From positions 1,178,001-1,242,000 of the forward strand of contig NZ_JBHTAA010000005.1 in the NCBI RefSeq assembly GCF_042663225.1: DNA of 64,000 nt, in the 5' to 3' direction. The stretch comes from Haloferax namakaokahaiae (lineage in GTDB: Archaea > Halobacteriota > Halobacteria > Halobacteriales > Haloferacaceae). Made by a program: the position numbers and the translations under genes. The notes beneath the pieces are model-generated. The model did no database searches and was not told where the DNA came from. It saw only the letters and a list, made by a program, of their open reading frames with translations. Positions 53,153 to 62,612 of this stretch are shown in pieces; position 1 is the first letter of the stretch, and each line of letters begins with the position of its first letter.

Positions 53153-54823
53153 ATGAGCCAGCGAATGCAGCAGGGTCAGCCGATGATCATTCTCGGCGAA
53201 GACTCCCAGCGCGTCAAGGACCGCGATGCGCAAGCGTACAACATCCGTGCCGCTCGTGCGGTCGCGCAGGCGGTACGTTCGACACTCGGCCCGAAAGGGA
53301 TGGACAAGATGCTCGTCGATTCGATGGGCGACGTCACCATCACGAACGACGGCGTCACCATCCTCAAAGAGATGGACATCGACAACCCGACGGCCGAGAT
53401 GATCGTCGAAGTCGCCGAGACGCAGGAAGACGAAGCGGGCGACGGCACGACGACGGCAGTCGCCATCGCCGGTGAACTCCTCAAGAACGCAGAGGACCTC
53501 CTCGAACAGGACATCCACCCGACGGCCATCATTCGTGGCTTCAACCTCGCCTCCGAGAAGGCCCGCGAGGAAGTCGATAACATCGCAGAGCACGTCGATC
53601 CCGACGACGAAGACCTCCTGAAGAAGGTCGCCGAAACGTCGATGACCGGCAAGAGTTCCGAACTCAACAAGGAACTTCTCGCCGACCTCATCGTTCGCGC
53701 GGTCAAGCAGGTCACCGTCGAAGCGGACGACGGCTCCTACGTCGTTGACCTCGAGAACATCTCGCTCGAAACGCAGACCGGCCGCTCCGCCTCGGAGTCC
53801 GAACTCCTCACGGGCGCTGTCATCGACAAGGACCCCGTCCACGACGACATGCCCGTCCAGTTCGACGAGGCCGACGTCCTGCTCCTCAACGAACCCGTCG
53901 AAGTCGAAGAGACGGACATCGACACGAACGTCTCCATCGAGAGCCCCGACCAGCTCCAGAAGTTCCTCGACCAAGAAGAGGCTCAGCTCAAGGCCAAGGT
54001 CGAGAAAATCGTCGAGTCCGGTGCTGACGTCGTCTTCTGCCAGAAGGGTATCGACGACCTCGCACAGCACTACCTCGCAAAGCAGGGCATCCTCGCGGTC
54101 CGCCGGACGAAGAAGTCGGACGTGAAGTTCCTCAAGAACATCACGGGCGCGTCCATCGTCTCGGACCTCGACTCTCTCGAAGCCGCAGACCTCGGCGTCG
54201 CGTCCATCCGCCGCGACGACGCTGACGAACTGTTCTACGTCGAAGGATTGGGCGACGACGTCCACGGCGTCACCATCCTCCTCCGCGGTTCGACCGACCA
54301 CGTCGTTGACGAACTCGAACGCGGCGTACAGGACGCACTCGACGTCGTTGCCTCCACGGTCTCCGACGGCCGCGTCCTCGCTGGCGGCGGTGCCATCGAA
54401 GTCGAACTCGCCTCGCGCCTCCGTGACTACGCCGACTCCGTCTCCGGACGCGAACAGCTCGCCGTCGAAGCGTTCGCCGACGCGCTCGAACTCGTTCCAC
54501 GCGTCCTCGCCGAGAACGCTGGTCTCGACTCCATCGACACGCTCGTGGACCTTCGTGCGGCCCACGAAGACGGGCAGGTCCGCGCTGGCCTGAACGTCTT
54601 CACGGGTGAAGTCGAAGACTCCTTCGAGGCAGGCATCGTCGAGACGGCCCACGCCAAGGAGCAGGCCATCGCGTCTGCCTCCGAAGCCGCGAACCTCGTC
54701 CTCAAGATCGACGACATCATCGCTGCTGGTGACCTCTCCACCGGCGGCGACGACGACGAGGGCGGCGCACCCGGCGGCATGGGTGGCATGGGCGGTATGG
54801 GCGGCATGGGCGGCGCGATGTGA
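53153..54823 (+). CDS. cct2: thermosome subunit (group II chaperonin)
   Basis: The 556-residue protein (counting from ATG 53153) has the group II chaperonin motifs 'GPKGMDKMLVDSMGDVTITNDG' in two parts and 'GDGTTTAVAIAGELL' for ATP binding and hydrolysis, and a C-terminal Gly-Gly-Met repeat that extends into the folding chamber. It forms the two-ring folding machine. Haloarchaea have two or three subunits; start and context fit the second Haloferax subunit. An ATG at 53147 may be the actual start. Confidence 0.94.
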   Translation: MSQRMQQGQPMIILGEDSQRVKDRDAQAYNIRAARAVAQAVRSTLGPKGMDKMLVDSMGDVTITNDGVTILKEMDIDNPTAEMIVEVAETQEDEAGDGTTTAVAIAGELLKNAEDLLEQDIHPTAIIRGFNLASEKAREEVDNIAEHVDPDDEDLLKKVAETSMTGKSSELNKELLADLIVRAVKQVTVEADDGSYVVDLENISLETQTGRSASESELLTGAVIDKDPVHDDMPVQFDEADVLLLNEPVEVEETDIDTNVSIESPDQLQKFLDQEEAQLKAKVEKIVESGADVVFCQKGIDDLAQHYLAKQGILAVRRTKKSDVKFLKNITGASIVSDLDSLEAADLGVASIRRDDADELFYVEGLGDDVHGVTILLRGSTDHVVDELERGVQDALDVVASTVSDGRVLAGGGAIEVELASRLRDYADSVSGREQLAVEAFADALELVPRVLAENAGLDSIDTLVDLRAAHEDGQVRAGLNVFTGEVEDSFEAGIVETAHAKEQAIASASEAANLVLKIDDIIAAGDLSTGGDDDEGGAPGGMGGMGGMGGMGGAM

Positions 54824-54931
54824 AGATAGGCACACGCTAGCCTCTCCCCCCATCCCGACCCCCGAATCGCGCGAAAACGTTCTTCATTTTCGGACAAAAG
54901 AGCTATACCGAATTTCTGCATAGCGGCGGCT

Positions 54932-55849
54932 ATGCCCTCCAGACGCCAGTATCTCAAAGCGGGCGTGGGACTCGTCGGAGTCGGACTCGCCGGGTGTCTC
55001 AGTGGTTCGGAATCACCAGACGCCGAGACCGAGACCGAAGACGACTCGACGGCGACGACAGCGACGGAAACGCCCGCTATCGAAGGACTCCCGTTCGGAA
55101 CCGAGACGACGGTCAACGGCGTGACCATCACGCCAGAGACGGTCCACCCGCAGGCCTCCGTCTTCTACATCTCGAACGTCGATTGGGGAGATATCGAACG
55201 ACTCGACGACGAGTGGGTCGTGTTCGTGAGTCTCTCCGTCCGAGCAGCGTCGGGGTCGCCTCCGGAGAAAGACTCGTTCCGATTGGTCGCCGGAGACGAG
55301 GAGTTCGCCCCACAGGACCCCGTGGGCGATGCACCACTCAACGTCGTTCGACCGGGTGGAGGCATCACGGCGAGTCCGTACTCCACAGAGGAAGACGGCG
55401 GTGGCCTGCTCGCGTTCGCCGTCCCCGAAGCCATCGACTCGGCGTCCGACCTTCGACTCCAGTACGATGACGGCGACGCAATCGCCCACTGGTCGCTTCC
55501 GGACGACACGAAAGCGCGAATTGCCGGCCCCCGACCCACGTTCGAACTCGTCACGTACGACGGCCCGGCGCAAGTCCCGGAGGGAGAGGTTGCCGAACTG
55601 ACGATTACCGTTCGCAACACGTCCTCGGTCGATGGCGTCTTTCGAGGGAGTCTCAACACGACTGGGTTGTATGCATTCCACGAGCTATCCCTCCCGCTGG
55701 AAGCGGGTGCCGAGGAGACGGTCACGCATCCGCTGCCCGTCAACAACTTCGTGGGTGAGCCGAATAGCTCGTTCTCGTGTAACCTCCGAACCGGCGAAAG
55801 CGAGTACGAGCACAGTATCGAAGTCGTTCCGAAATCGGACGACAGCTAG
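54932..55849 (+). CDS. Tat-exported lipoprotein, unknown function
   Basis: The 305-residue protein has Arg-Arg-Gln-Tyr-Leu-Lys, a hydrophobic stretch and lipobox Leu-Ala-Gly-Cys22, then a Glu/Thr/Asp-rich linker. The mature part looks like two Ig-like beta domains, the second with 'VAELTITVRNTSSVDGVF', a CARDB-like pattern. It is probably held on the outer membrane face. A Cys in 'SFSCNLRTG' is conserved in such domains. Confidence 0.75.
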   Translation: MPSRRQYLKAGVGLVGVGLAGCLSGSESPDAETETEDDSTATTATETPAIEGLPFGTETTVNGVTITPETVHPQASVFYISNVDWGDIERLDDEWVVFVSLSVRAASGSPPEKDSFRLVAGDEEFAPQDPVGDAPLNVVRPGGGITASPYSTEEDGGGLLAFAVPEAIDSASDLRLQYDDGDAIAHWSLPDDTKARIAGPRPTFELVTYDGPAQVPEGEVAELTITVRNTSSVDGVFRGSLNTTGLYAFHELSLPLEAGAEETVTHPLPVNNFVGEPNSSFSCNLRTGESEYEHSIEVVPKSDDS

Positions 55850-55966
55850 CCGTGCGAACGATGCGCATCGTGAACAAATTAGACTATTCTCTCACTTTCA
55901 GAGTGAGACTTAGAGTATAGTCCAGAAATAGAACGAACTAAATAGCAGGTATGGGAACGTGAGTCC

Positions 55967-56965
55967 ATGCGCAAGACGCTGCTCTTGAACAAGGCAGACG
56001 TTCACGAGAACGTTCAGATGCCGGAACTCATCTCGGCAATCGAGGACGCTTTCGCGGCCTACGAATCGGGCGACGCACAGATGCCACCGAAATCCTACAT
56101 CGACCTGCCGCAGTACAACGGCGACTTCCGGTCGATGCCCGCCTATCTGGATGCTGGCGACTGGGACGCCGCGGGCATCAAGTGGGTCAACGTCCACCCC
56201 GACAACGGCGACAAGTACGACCTTCCGACCGTCATGGGGACGATGATTTACTCCGACCCCGAGAACGCCTTCCCCCTCGCGCTGCTCGACGGGACGGAAC
56301 TAACGATGCTCCGGACGGGGGCGGCCGCCGCCGTCGCCACCGACCACCTCGCCGTCGAGGATGCCTCCTCGATGGGCATCATCGGGGCTGGCGTCCAGTC
56401 CTACACGCAACTCCGCGCCATCAGCGAAGTCCGCGACATCGAAGAAGTCGTCATCTCCGACCTCGACGAAGAGCGCGTCGCCGACTTCATCGACGCCTTC
56501 GAAGCCGACTTCGACATCCGCGCCGGCTCCATCGAAGAGGCCGCGCAGTGTGACGTGCTCTCGACGGTGACGCCCGTCGAAAGCCCAATCGTCCCGCGCG
56601 AAGCAGTCGGCGACCACACCCACATCAACGCGATGGGTGCCGACGCAGAGGGCAAGCACGAACTCGCAGACGAAGTTCTTCTCGACGCAAAACTCGTCAT
56701 CGACGACCACGCCCAGACGACCCACTCGGGCGAAATCAACGTCCCGTACCACGAGGGCGTCCTCACCGACGACGACATCTTCGGTGCAATCGGCGAAATC
56801 GTCGTCGGCGAGAAGGACGGCCGAACCGACGACGACGGTATCACCGTCTTCGACTCCACCGGGCTTGCGATTCAGGACGTCGCAGCCGCGCACGTCGCCT
56901 ACGAGCACGCAATCGAAAACGAGAACGGCTACGCGTTCGACCTGCTCGGCCTGGCCGACGAGTAA
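55967..56965 (+). CDS. ornithine cyclodeaminase/alanine dehydrogenase family
   Basis: The 332-residue protein has 'MPPKSYIDLPQYNGDFRSMPAYL', 'GIKWVNVHPDN' and 'LRTGAAAAVATDHLA', the mu-crystallin family core, and the Rossmann motif Gly-Ile-Ile-Gly-Ala-Gly-Val-Gln-Ser. Members are NAD-dependent and include archaeal alanine dehydrogenase and ornithine cyclodeaminase; the present one could be either. It is monocistronic. Confidence 0.88.
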   Translation: MRKTLLLNKADVHENVQMPELISAIEDAFAAYESGDAQMPPKSYIDLPQYNGDFRSMPAYLDAGDWDAAGIKWVNVHPDNGDKYDLPTVMGTMIYSDPENAFPLALLDGTELTMLRTGAAAAVATDHLAVEDASSMGIIGAGVQSYTQLRAISEVRDIEEVVISDLDEERVADFIDAFEADFDIRAGSIEEAAQCDVLSTVTPVESPIVPREAVGDHTHINAMGADAEGKHELADEVLLDAKLVIDDHAQTTHSGEINVPYHEGVLTDDDIFGAIGEIVVGEKDGRTDDDGITVFDSTGLAIQDVAAAHVAYEHAIENENGYAFDLLGLADE

Positions 56966-56990
56966 GCCACCGCGGCGTTTTCGGCTCTTT

Positions 56991-57209
56991 CTACGCCTGT
57001 TCGGGCGGTTGCGGCGTGACGAAATCGAGGAGCTTCGTCACCGCGTAGACGATGGCGAGAAACGGCAACAGCGGGAGCATCAACATGAGTAGTGCGAGGA
57101 ACATCGACCACCCGATGACGTCCATCTCGGCGTCCGGTCGGGTGCCCGTTTCTGGCGTGACGGTCTTGTACACTCGCTCTGGGAGTGTCGGCGTGTCGGC
57201 GTTGCTCAT
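56991..57209 (-). CDS. small single-helix membrane protein
   Basis: The 72-residue protein (ATG 57209) has an N-terminal Thr/Pro-rich part, one or two hydrophobic helices (about 35-60) and a short Pro-Gln tail. Family unknown; it converges on the dehydrogenase gene. Confidence 0.62.
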   Translation of the reverse strand: MSNADTPTLPERVYKTVTPETGTRPDAEMDVIGWSMFLALLMLMLPLLPFLAIVYAVTKLLDFVTPQPPEQA

Positions 57210-57252
57210 ACACTCAGCTACGTGCGCTGAGAGAATAAGCTGGCAAGCGACG

Positions 57253-57390
57253 TTATCGGTGACGATACTTTGCCCGCTCGATGACAGTCCCGCAGTCGGG
57301 ACACTCGTATCGCCGTCTATCTTCGAGGTCTGTCCGTTTCTCGTCTTCGATTTCGTACATCTCGACCTCACACTCCTTGCACTGATGCAT
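57253..57390 (-). CDS. 45-residue double zinc-knuckle mini-protein
   Basis: An ATG at 57390 opens a 45-codon frame with Cys4-x2-Cys7 and Cys30-x2-Cys33, separated by a charged Glu/Arg/Asp stretch; the C-terminus is basic. The pairs can form one zinc ribbon. Haloarchaea encode many such short zinc-finger proteins. It is separate from the membrane protein 43 bp downstream. Confidence 0.6.
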   Translation of the reverse strand: MHQCKECEVEMYEIEDEKRTDLEDRRRYECPDCGTVIERAKYRHR

Positions 57391-57568
57391 ACACTAGCTA
57401 TCATGCCTGATACTGTAACTCTAGGGGTGAAATTACATTTCCGGCTGATACGTTCAGTTTCGACCACTTTCAGTCGGTCTCTGTCGCGTTCAGCCGATTA
57501 CAATCTGGCTTCGAACGTGTGGGCGTAGAGATATCAAAACGAGGAATTAGAAATCGGAGTCGGCCGCG

Positions 57569-60445
57569 TTACTCGAGATGGATTGCCGGACGGAACGGAA
57601 TCGCCTTCGAGGCGCGGTCGGCCGGGTCAACGAGGTCGTCGCCGTCCTCGGCGTACACTTCGATGCTGGCGTCGAACTCACGGCTGAGGAACTCTGCGGC
57701 GCGTTCGTACGTCGCCAGTTCGTCGAGTGCGAGTTTGGCGCGGAGCGCGTCTTCGTCCTGCCCGCGACTCTGGTCTACCAGGTCCTGGACGAGTTGGTTG
57801 ACCTGATTGCCCTTCTCGCGGAGGTCGGGGTCCTGCATGACCTGTCCCATCACGGCTCCGACGTCGTCGCCGTTCTCGACGACGGCCTCGAACACGTCGC
57901 GCTTCCAGTCGGCGGCGACGTAGACCCGAATCGTCTCGGGGTCGGCGTCGGTCACGTCGATGATGTCGCGGACGTCCTCGGTCAGGTGTTCGACCTGCTG
58001 TTCTTCCAGTTCGACCGAGTCGTCGTCGAACTGCTCGTCCGGGGTCGGCCACGGCACGTCTTCGGCGGGCGTGCCGGTCAACTGCTCGTGGAGTTCGTTC
58101 GTCATGAACGGGACGAACGGCGCGAGCATGCGGAGACGCGCTTCCAGCACCTGCCGGAGCGTCCACTTCGCGCCCGGACGGTCGAGATCGGTACGACGAC
58201 GGTACCAGCGCAGGTTCTCTTCGAAGTTGTAGAACGCGGCTTGGCTGGCCGCGCGCGTCTCGGCTTCGTCCATCGACTCGGTGGCGAGACGGATGGTGTC
58301 GTTGAGCTTCGACAGCAGCCAGCGGTCCACCGTCTCCAGTTCGGGTTGGTCTTCCGGACCGGGGTCGGCGATAATCTCCTTTGCGCGGTTCCAGAAGCGC
58401 TTGAGTTGGTCGTGGACCGACCCCACGAGGTCGTCGCGCCAGTCGAAGTCCTGCCACGGTTCGGCCGAGTTGAGCAGGAAGAACCGCGAGGTGTCGGCTC
58501 CGTACTTGTCGATTGCCTCGCCGGGGAGGACGACGTGGCCCTTCGAGGAGGACATCTTCTGGCCTTCGAGCAGGCCCATACCCATGATGACGATGCCCTG
58601 CGGCCAGTTGGCGGTGTCGAACAGTTCGCCGTGGTGGAACTGGTAGAACGTCAGGTGGTTCGTGATGAGGTCGTTCGCGGAGAATCGGTAATCGACCGGG
58701 TACCAGTAGTTCCACTCCTCGCGCAGTTCGAGCGCGCGCTCGTGTGGTTCATCGACCGCGTCGGCACCGTAGAACAGCGTATCGAAGAACTCGCGGGTGA
58801 GTTCCTCGACCGGAATGTCCTGCAGGCGGTGGGCGATGGTGTAGTACGCCATGTAGATGGTCGAGTCCGACAGCGGTTCGATGACGAACTGGTCGTCCCA
58901 CGGCAGGCGGGTTCCGAGACCGTAGTTACGGATACATGGCCACCCGTTCAGCCAGTCGATGGTGTGGTGGTACTCGTCGCGCGTGTTGGATGGAATCGCG
59001 TCCAGTCCGTCGGCCACGTCGTGGGCGGTTTGCTTCCAGTCCTCGTCCTCGTAGGAGAGGAACCACGTGTCCTGCTCGGCGACGACGACGTCACCGCCGC
59101 AGCGACAGATGACCTCCTCGGAGAACTCCTGCATGACACCGAACTGCCCGGCGTCGATGCCGTCGGCTTTGTAGTCGTCGCGGACTTCTTCGACCAGTCC
59201 GCCCGCGTAGTCGCCGTAGAACTCCTTGAGGCGGCCGGCGTGGAACTCCTTGTTGTAGAGGTCCTTGGTCGCCTTTTCGAGTTCGGGGTCGTCCGAGGAC
59301 TCGATACCGCGGTTTTCGACCGCGGACTTGGCGGGAATTGCGCCGTACTCGTCGTTTTCGGAGTCGATGTCGAGAATCGGAATCGGCTCGATAGCTTCGA
59401 CATCGGCGGGGTCGATGCCGAACGACTCCAGATAGTCGGAATCGGCTTTCGCCTCTTGTAGTGCGACGTAGTCGTCGGGGCTGTGTGCCGGGACGGACAT
59501 GACGACGCCCGTGGCGTTGTCGGCATCGACGAACGACGCGGGGAGGACGAGCACGTCGTCGCCGGTGACGGGGTTTGCGACGCTCGCGCCGACGAGTTCG
59601 GCACCTTCGACCGTCTCCAGAATCTCCACGTCGTGGGCCTGGTATTCGAGTTTGGCGGCGGCGTACTCGGAGACGAACCACGTCTCGCCATCGACGTCCG
59701 CGACGACGTACGTCGCTTCGGGGTCGATGTAGGCGTTCGTGACGCCGTGGACCGTCTCGGGTCGAAGCGTCGCCATCGGGACGACGACTTCCTCGCCGTC
59801 GCGCTCCCAGCCGAATCGAACGAGCGTGTACTCTTGGAACTCGGCGTTCTCGCCCTCCAAGATATCGTGGGTCGTGACCGGTTGCTCTTCGTTCGTACAG
59901 AACTTGACGGGGTGCAGGCCCTTCTCCAGACGGTTCCGGTCGCGGAGCGTCCAGTACTGCCACTCGATGAACTTCGAGTAGCGCTCGTCGTTCGTCGTGA
60001 ACTCGCGGCGCCAGTCCACGGAGAGACCGAGTGACTGCATGCCCTGCTTGTAGTGTTCTTCGATGAAGTAGCGCGCCCACCCCATCGGCGTCTCCAGTTC
60101 GGAGAGTTCGCTATCGGTGACGTTGTAGGTGTCTTGGAGGACAGAGAGCTGTTTCTCTTCGCCTTTCTTCAGGCGCTCGACCGCGCCGATAATCGGCGTG
60201 CCGGTGACGTGCCACCCAATCGGGAACAGGACGTTGTCACCCTGTTGTCGTCGGTAGCGGGCGTACACGTCGGGGACGGTGTAGGTCCGAGCGTGGCCGA
60301 TGTGCATCCCACCGCTGGGGTAGGGATACGGGACCGTGATGAACGTCGCGTCGTCGGCGTCCGCGTCTGGGTCGGCCTCGTACCGGCCGTTCTCGGCCCA
60401 GCGCTCCCGCCAACGCGCTTCGATTTCCTGCGGGTCGTAGTCCAT
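57569..60445 (-). CDS. leuS: leucyl-tRNA synthetase
   Basis: The 958-residue class Ia synthetase has the HIGH motif in 'PYPSGGMHIGHARTY', an editing (CP1) domain with Thr-rich 'ATLRPETVHGVTNAY', and the KMSKS-type loop 'GQKMSSSKGHVV'. The length fits the archaeal/eukaryal type. It attaches leucine to tRNA-Leu. Monocistronic, on the minus strand. Confidence 0.96.
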   Translation of the reverse strand: MDYDPQEIEARWRERWAENGRYEADPDADADDATFITVPYPYPSGGMHIGHARTYTVPDVYARYRRQQGDNVLFPIGWHVTGTPIIGAVERLKKGEEKQLSVLQDTYNVTDSELSELETPMGWARYFIEEHYKQGMQSLGLSVDWRREFTTNDERYSKFIEWQYWTLRDRNRLEKGLHPVKFCTNEEQPVTTHDILEGENAEFQEYTLVRFGWERDGEEVVVPMATLRPETVHGVTNAYIDPEATYVVADVDGETWFVSEYAAAKLEYQAHDVEILETVEGAELVGASVANPVTGDDVLVLPASFVDADNATGVVMSVPAHSPDDYVALQEAKADSDYLESFGIDPADVEAIEPIPILDIDSENDEYGAIPAKSAVENRGIESSDDPELEKATKDLYNKEFHAGRLKEFYGDYAGGLVEEVRDDYKADGIDAGQFGVMQEFSEEVICRCGGDVVVAEQDTWFLSYEDEDWKQTAHDVADGLDAIPSNTRDEYHHTIDWLNGWPCIRNYGLGTRLPWDDQFVIEPLSDSTIYMAYYTIAHRLQDIPVEELTREFFDTLFYGADAVDEPHERALELREEWNYWYPVDYRFSANDLITNHLTFYQFHHGELFDTANWPQGIVIMGMGLLEGQKMSSSKGHVVLPGEAIDKYGADTSRFFLLNSAEPWQDFDWRDDLVGSVHDQLKRFWNRAKEIIADPGPEDQPELETVDRWLLSKLNDTIRLATESMDEAETRAASQAAFYNFEENLRWYRRRTDLDRPGAKWTLRQVLEARLRMLAPFVPFMTNELHEQLTGTPAEDVPWPTPDEQFDDDSVELEEQQVEHLTEDVRDIIDVTDADPETIRVYVAADWKRDVFEAVVENGDDVGAVMGQVMQDPDLREKGNQVNQLVQDLVDQSRGQDEDALRAKLALDELATYERAAEFLSREFDASIEVYAEDGDDLVDPADRASKAIPFRPAIHLE

Positions 60446-60631
60446 ATCCGATGTAGTGGCACCCCGACCTAAAATAACTCCTATACCCGACTTCCCGGTC
60501 TGTCAGATTGAGGCAAATTTTGCTGACGCGAAAACGAAAGAAACTGCCGAGTCGTGGGTGTCATCAGCACCCACGACCCATCATAAATCACTGCAATCCA
60601 TCACGACGACTCCCGTTCCCACCGAATCCGT

Positions 60632-61078
60632 TCAGTCGATGTCGATACGGTGCGAGTCGTCCGATTCGGCGTCGAGTTTGGGGAGGGTCACCGAGAGGAC
60701 GCCGTTGCGGTACGTCGCGCTGGCGTTCTCTTCGTCAACATCGACGGGGAGGCGAACGGTGCGGCGGGCCGATTCCTGGCGGCGCTCGCGGCGGAGGTAT
60801 TCGCCGTCAGCGTGTTCTTCGGACAGTTCGCGGGAGGCGTCGATGGTCAGCGTGCGGTTGGCGATCGACAGGGAGATGTCTTCTTTCTCGTAGCCCGGGA
60901 GGTCGGCCGAGATGACGAGTTCGGCGTCGTGGTCGGCCACGTCGATGTCGATGTCGTGCATCTGCATCGAGGGCATCATGCCCGAGCGGTCGAACTGCCG
61001 ACCCATCTCTTCGAACTGGCGGGACATTCGTTCGAACATCGATTCGAAATCATCAAAGGGGTTAGTACGTCGCATCAT
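60632..61078 (-). CDS. hsp20: Hsp20/alpha-crystallin small heat-shock protein
   Basis: The 148-residue protein has a Met/Phe/Arg-rich N-terminal arm ('FESMFERMSRQFEEMGRQF'), then the alpha-crystallin domain with 'LVISADLPGYEKEDISLSIANRTLTIDASRE' in sections and 'ASATYRNGVLSVTLPK' near the end. The C-terminus lacks the usual Ile-x-Ile but ends Ile-Asp-Ile-Asp. It protects proteins under heat or salt stress. A TATA-like element lies about 40 nt upstream (61117-61124). Confidence 0.9.
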   Translation of the reverse strand: MMRRTNPFDDFESMFERMSRQFEEMGRQFDRSGMMPSMQMHDIDIDVADHDAELVISADLPGYEKEDISLSIANRTLTIDASRELSEEHADGEYLRRERRQESARRTVRLPVDVDEENASATYRNGVLSVTLPKLDAESDDSHRIDID

Positions 61079-61193
61079 GGGTGTTTCACCGAGAATATAA
61101 CACGCCGTCTGAGGATATAATCGTTGCCGGAACTGGTATAGCAATTCGCACGCTACAGGTGCGCTCAGACCCGCATTCGACACGTACGAGAAA

Positions 61194-61601
61194 TCAGTTT
61201 CTGGTGTACTCGTCGAGGCTCCACTCGGGGTCTACTTTGGGGAGTGTGAGAACGAGGACGCCCCTTCGGAGCAGATAGGTCGCCTCGTCGCTGACGACGG
61301 CCGTCGGGAGGCGGACACCCCGAGAGAGGGGTTCACGTCGTCGCTCGCGGAGGACGAAGTTCAGCGATTCGCTGTGAGGATGTCCCTCGGACACGGCCGA
61401 GATGTTCACCCCTCGTTCGTTGACGTCGATTTCGATTTCGTCTCGGGTGTACCCCGGGAGGTTGGCGACGAGTTCGAGGTGGTCGCCTCGATCGACGATA
61501 TCGACCGGGATATCCGTCGCGTGGCCGAGACGGACGTCTCCTAACGACTGGTGAATCCGTTCGAACGGGTCGTCATCGTCGCCAGTAGACGAGTCGTCCA
61601 T
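61194..61601 (-). CDS. Hsp20-like protein, divergent
   Basis: From ATG 61601 the protein has 135 residues (a GTG at 61646 would give 150). It has an alpha-crystallin-type domain with 'LELVANLPGYTRDEIEIDVNERGVNI' and 'ATYLLRRGVLVLTLPKVD', more diverged than its neighbour. It is an Hsp20 paralogue next to the main Hsp20, both on the minus strand with a 115-bp gap. It may form mixed oligomers with it. Confidence 0.78.
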   Translation of the reverse strand: MDDSSTGDDDDPFERIHQSLGDVRLGHATDIPVDIVDRGDHLELVANLPGYTRDEIEIDVNERGVNISAVSEGHPHSESLNFVLRERRREPLSRGVRLPTAVVSDEATYLLRRGVLVLTLPKVDPEWSLDEYTRN

Positions 61602-61701
61602 CGTGAGTCGCGGTTCGATACTCGTCGGTAAGTATTCTGTGGCCACACGGACCCCGATTTTCGGGTTAGAAGGACTGAAGCTTCGGGATAAGAGAAATTA
61701 G

Positions 61702-62520
61702 TCAGTAGAGAACGTGTTGGGTGTCGTACGACCCGAGGATGCGTACCCACCCGTTGCGGGCGATGCCTTCGACTTCGTCGAGTGCGCCCTGCATCCGCTC
61801 TTCGTAGAGTCCGGCGTCGGCGTCGATGTGGAACAGGTAGTCGCCGAGGCGGTTGCCGCTCGGCCGCGACTCGATACGCGAGAGGTTGATGTCGCGCTCG
61901 GCGAACGCTTCGAGCAGTTCGAGCAACAGGCCGGGGTAGTTGGCGTTCGGATAGACGACGAGTGAGGTCTTTCCGCCGGCGTCCGAGCGCGCAGATTCGG
62001 GGGCGACGACGAGGAATCGCGTCGCGTTCGACGAGCGGTCTTGGATGTCTTCGGCGATGATTTGGAGGTCGTCCCCGTCCGAACCGGTCGCGTTGTCTGG
62101 GTGGCCGATACCGGCGATAGCGGGGTCGGCGCGGGCGCGCTCGACACCGCGTGCCGTGCTTGCGACCGCTTCGAGTTTCACGGATGGGTAGTTCTCTTCG
62201 AGGTAGGTTCGGCACTGCGCGAGCGCCTGCGAGTGGCTGGCGACGACGTCGAAGTCGGGACCCTGTGCGAGGAGGGCGTGACGAATCGGGGTGACGATTT
62301 CCTTGGTGACGCTCACTTCTGAGTTGGCGAGGGCGTCGAGACTCTCGGTGACGCTCCCTTCGATACTGTTCTCGATGGGGACGACCCCACGGTCGAACGA
62401 CCCGTCCGCGACGGCTTCGACGATAGCCGAGACCGACTCTCTGAACTCCACCTCGTCGGCGACCGCACGGGCGGCGCGATGTGAGTACGTTCCGGCGGGA
62501 CCGAGCGTGACAACCTGCAT
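61702..62520 (-). CDS. pheA: prephenate dehydratase
   Basis: The 272-residue protein has the prephenate dehydratase catalytic domain, with 'GPAGTYSHRAAR', 'VPIENSIEGSV' and the Thr-Arg-Phe motif, plus a C-terminal ACT domain with 'RIESRPSGN', which binds phenylalanine for feedback inhibition. It converts prephenate to phenylpyruvate in phenylalanine synthesis. ATG 62520 gives the conserved start. Confidence 0.94.
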   Translation of the reverse strand: MQVVTLGPAGTYSHRAARAVADEVEFRESVSAIVEAVADGSFDRGVVPIENSIEGSVTESLDALANSEVSVTKEIVTPIRHALLAQGPDFDVVASHSQALAQCRTYLEENYPSVKLEAVASTARGVERARADPAIAGIGHPDNATGSDGDDLQIIAEDIQDRSSNATRFLVVAPESARSDAGGKTSLVVYPNANYPGLLLELLEAFAERDINLSRIESRPSGNRLGDYLFHIDADAGLYEERMQGALDEVEGIARNGWVRILGSYDTQHVLY

Positions 62521-62612
62521 AGCACTTCCTTCACTCAGCGCCGACAAAAGGCCGTCGGGGGCGGCAGACGATGACGCGAGCGCGGCGCGCTCGGAGAGAG
62601 TCGAGAAACGAA

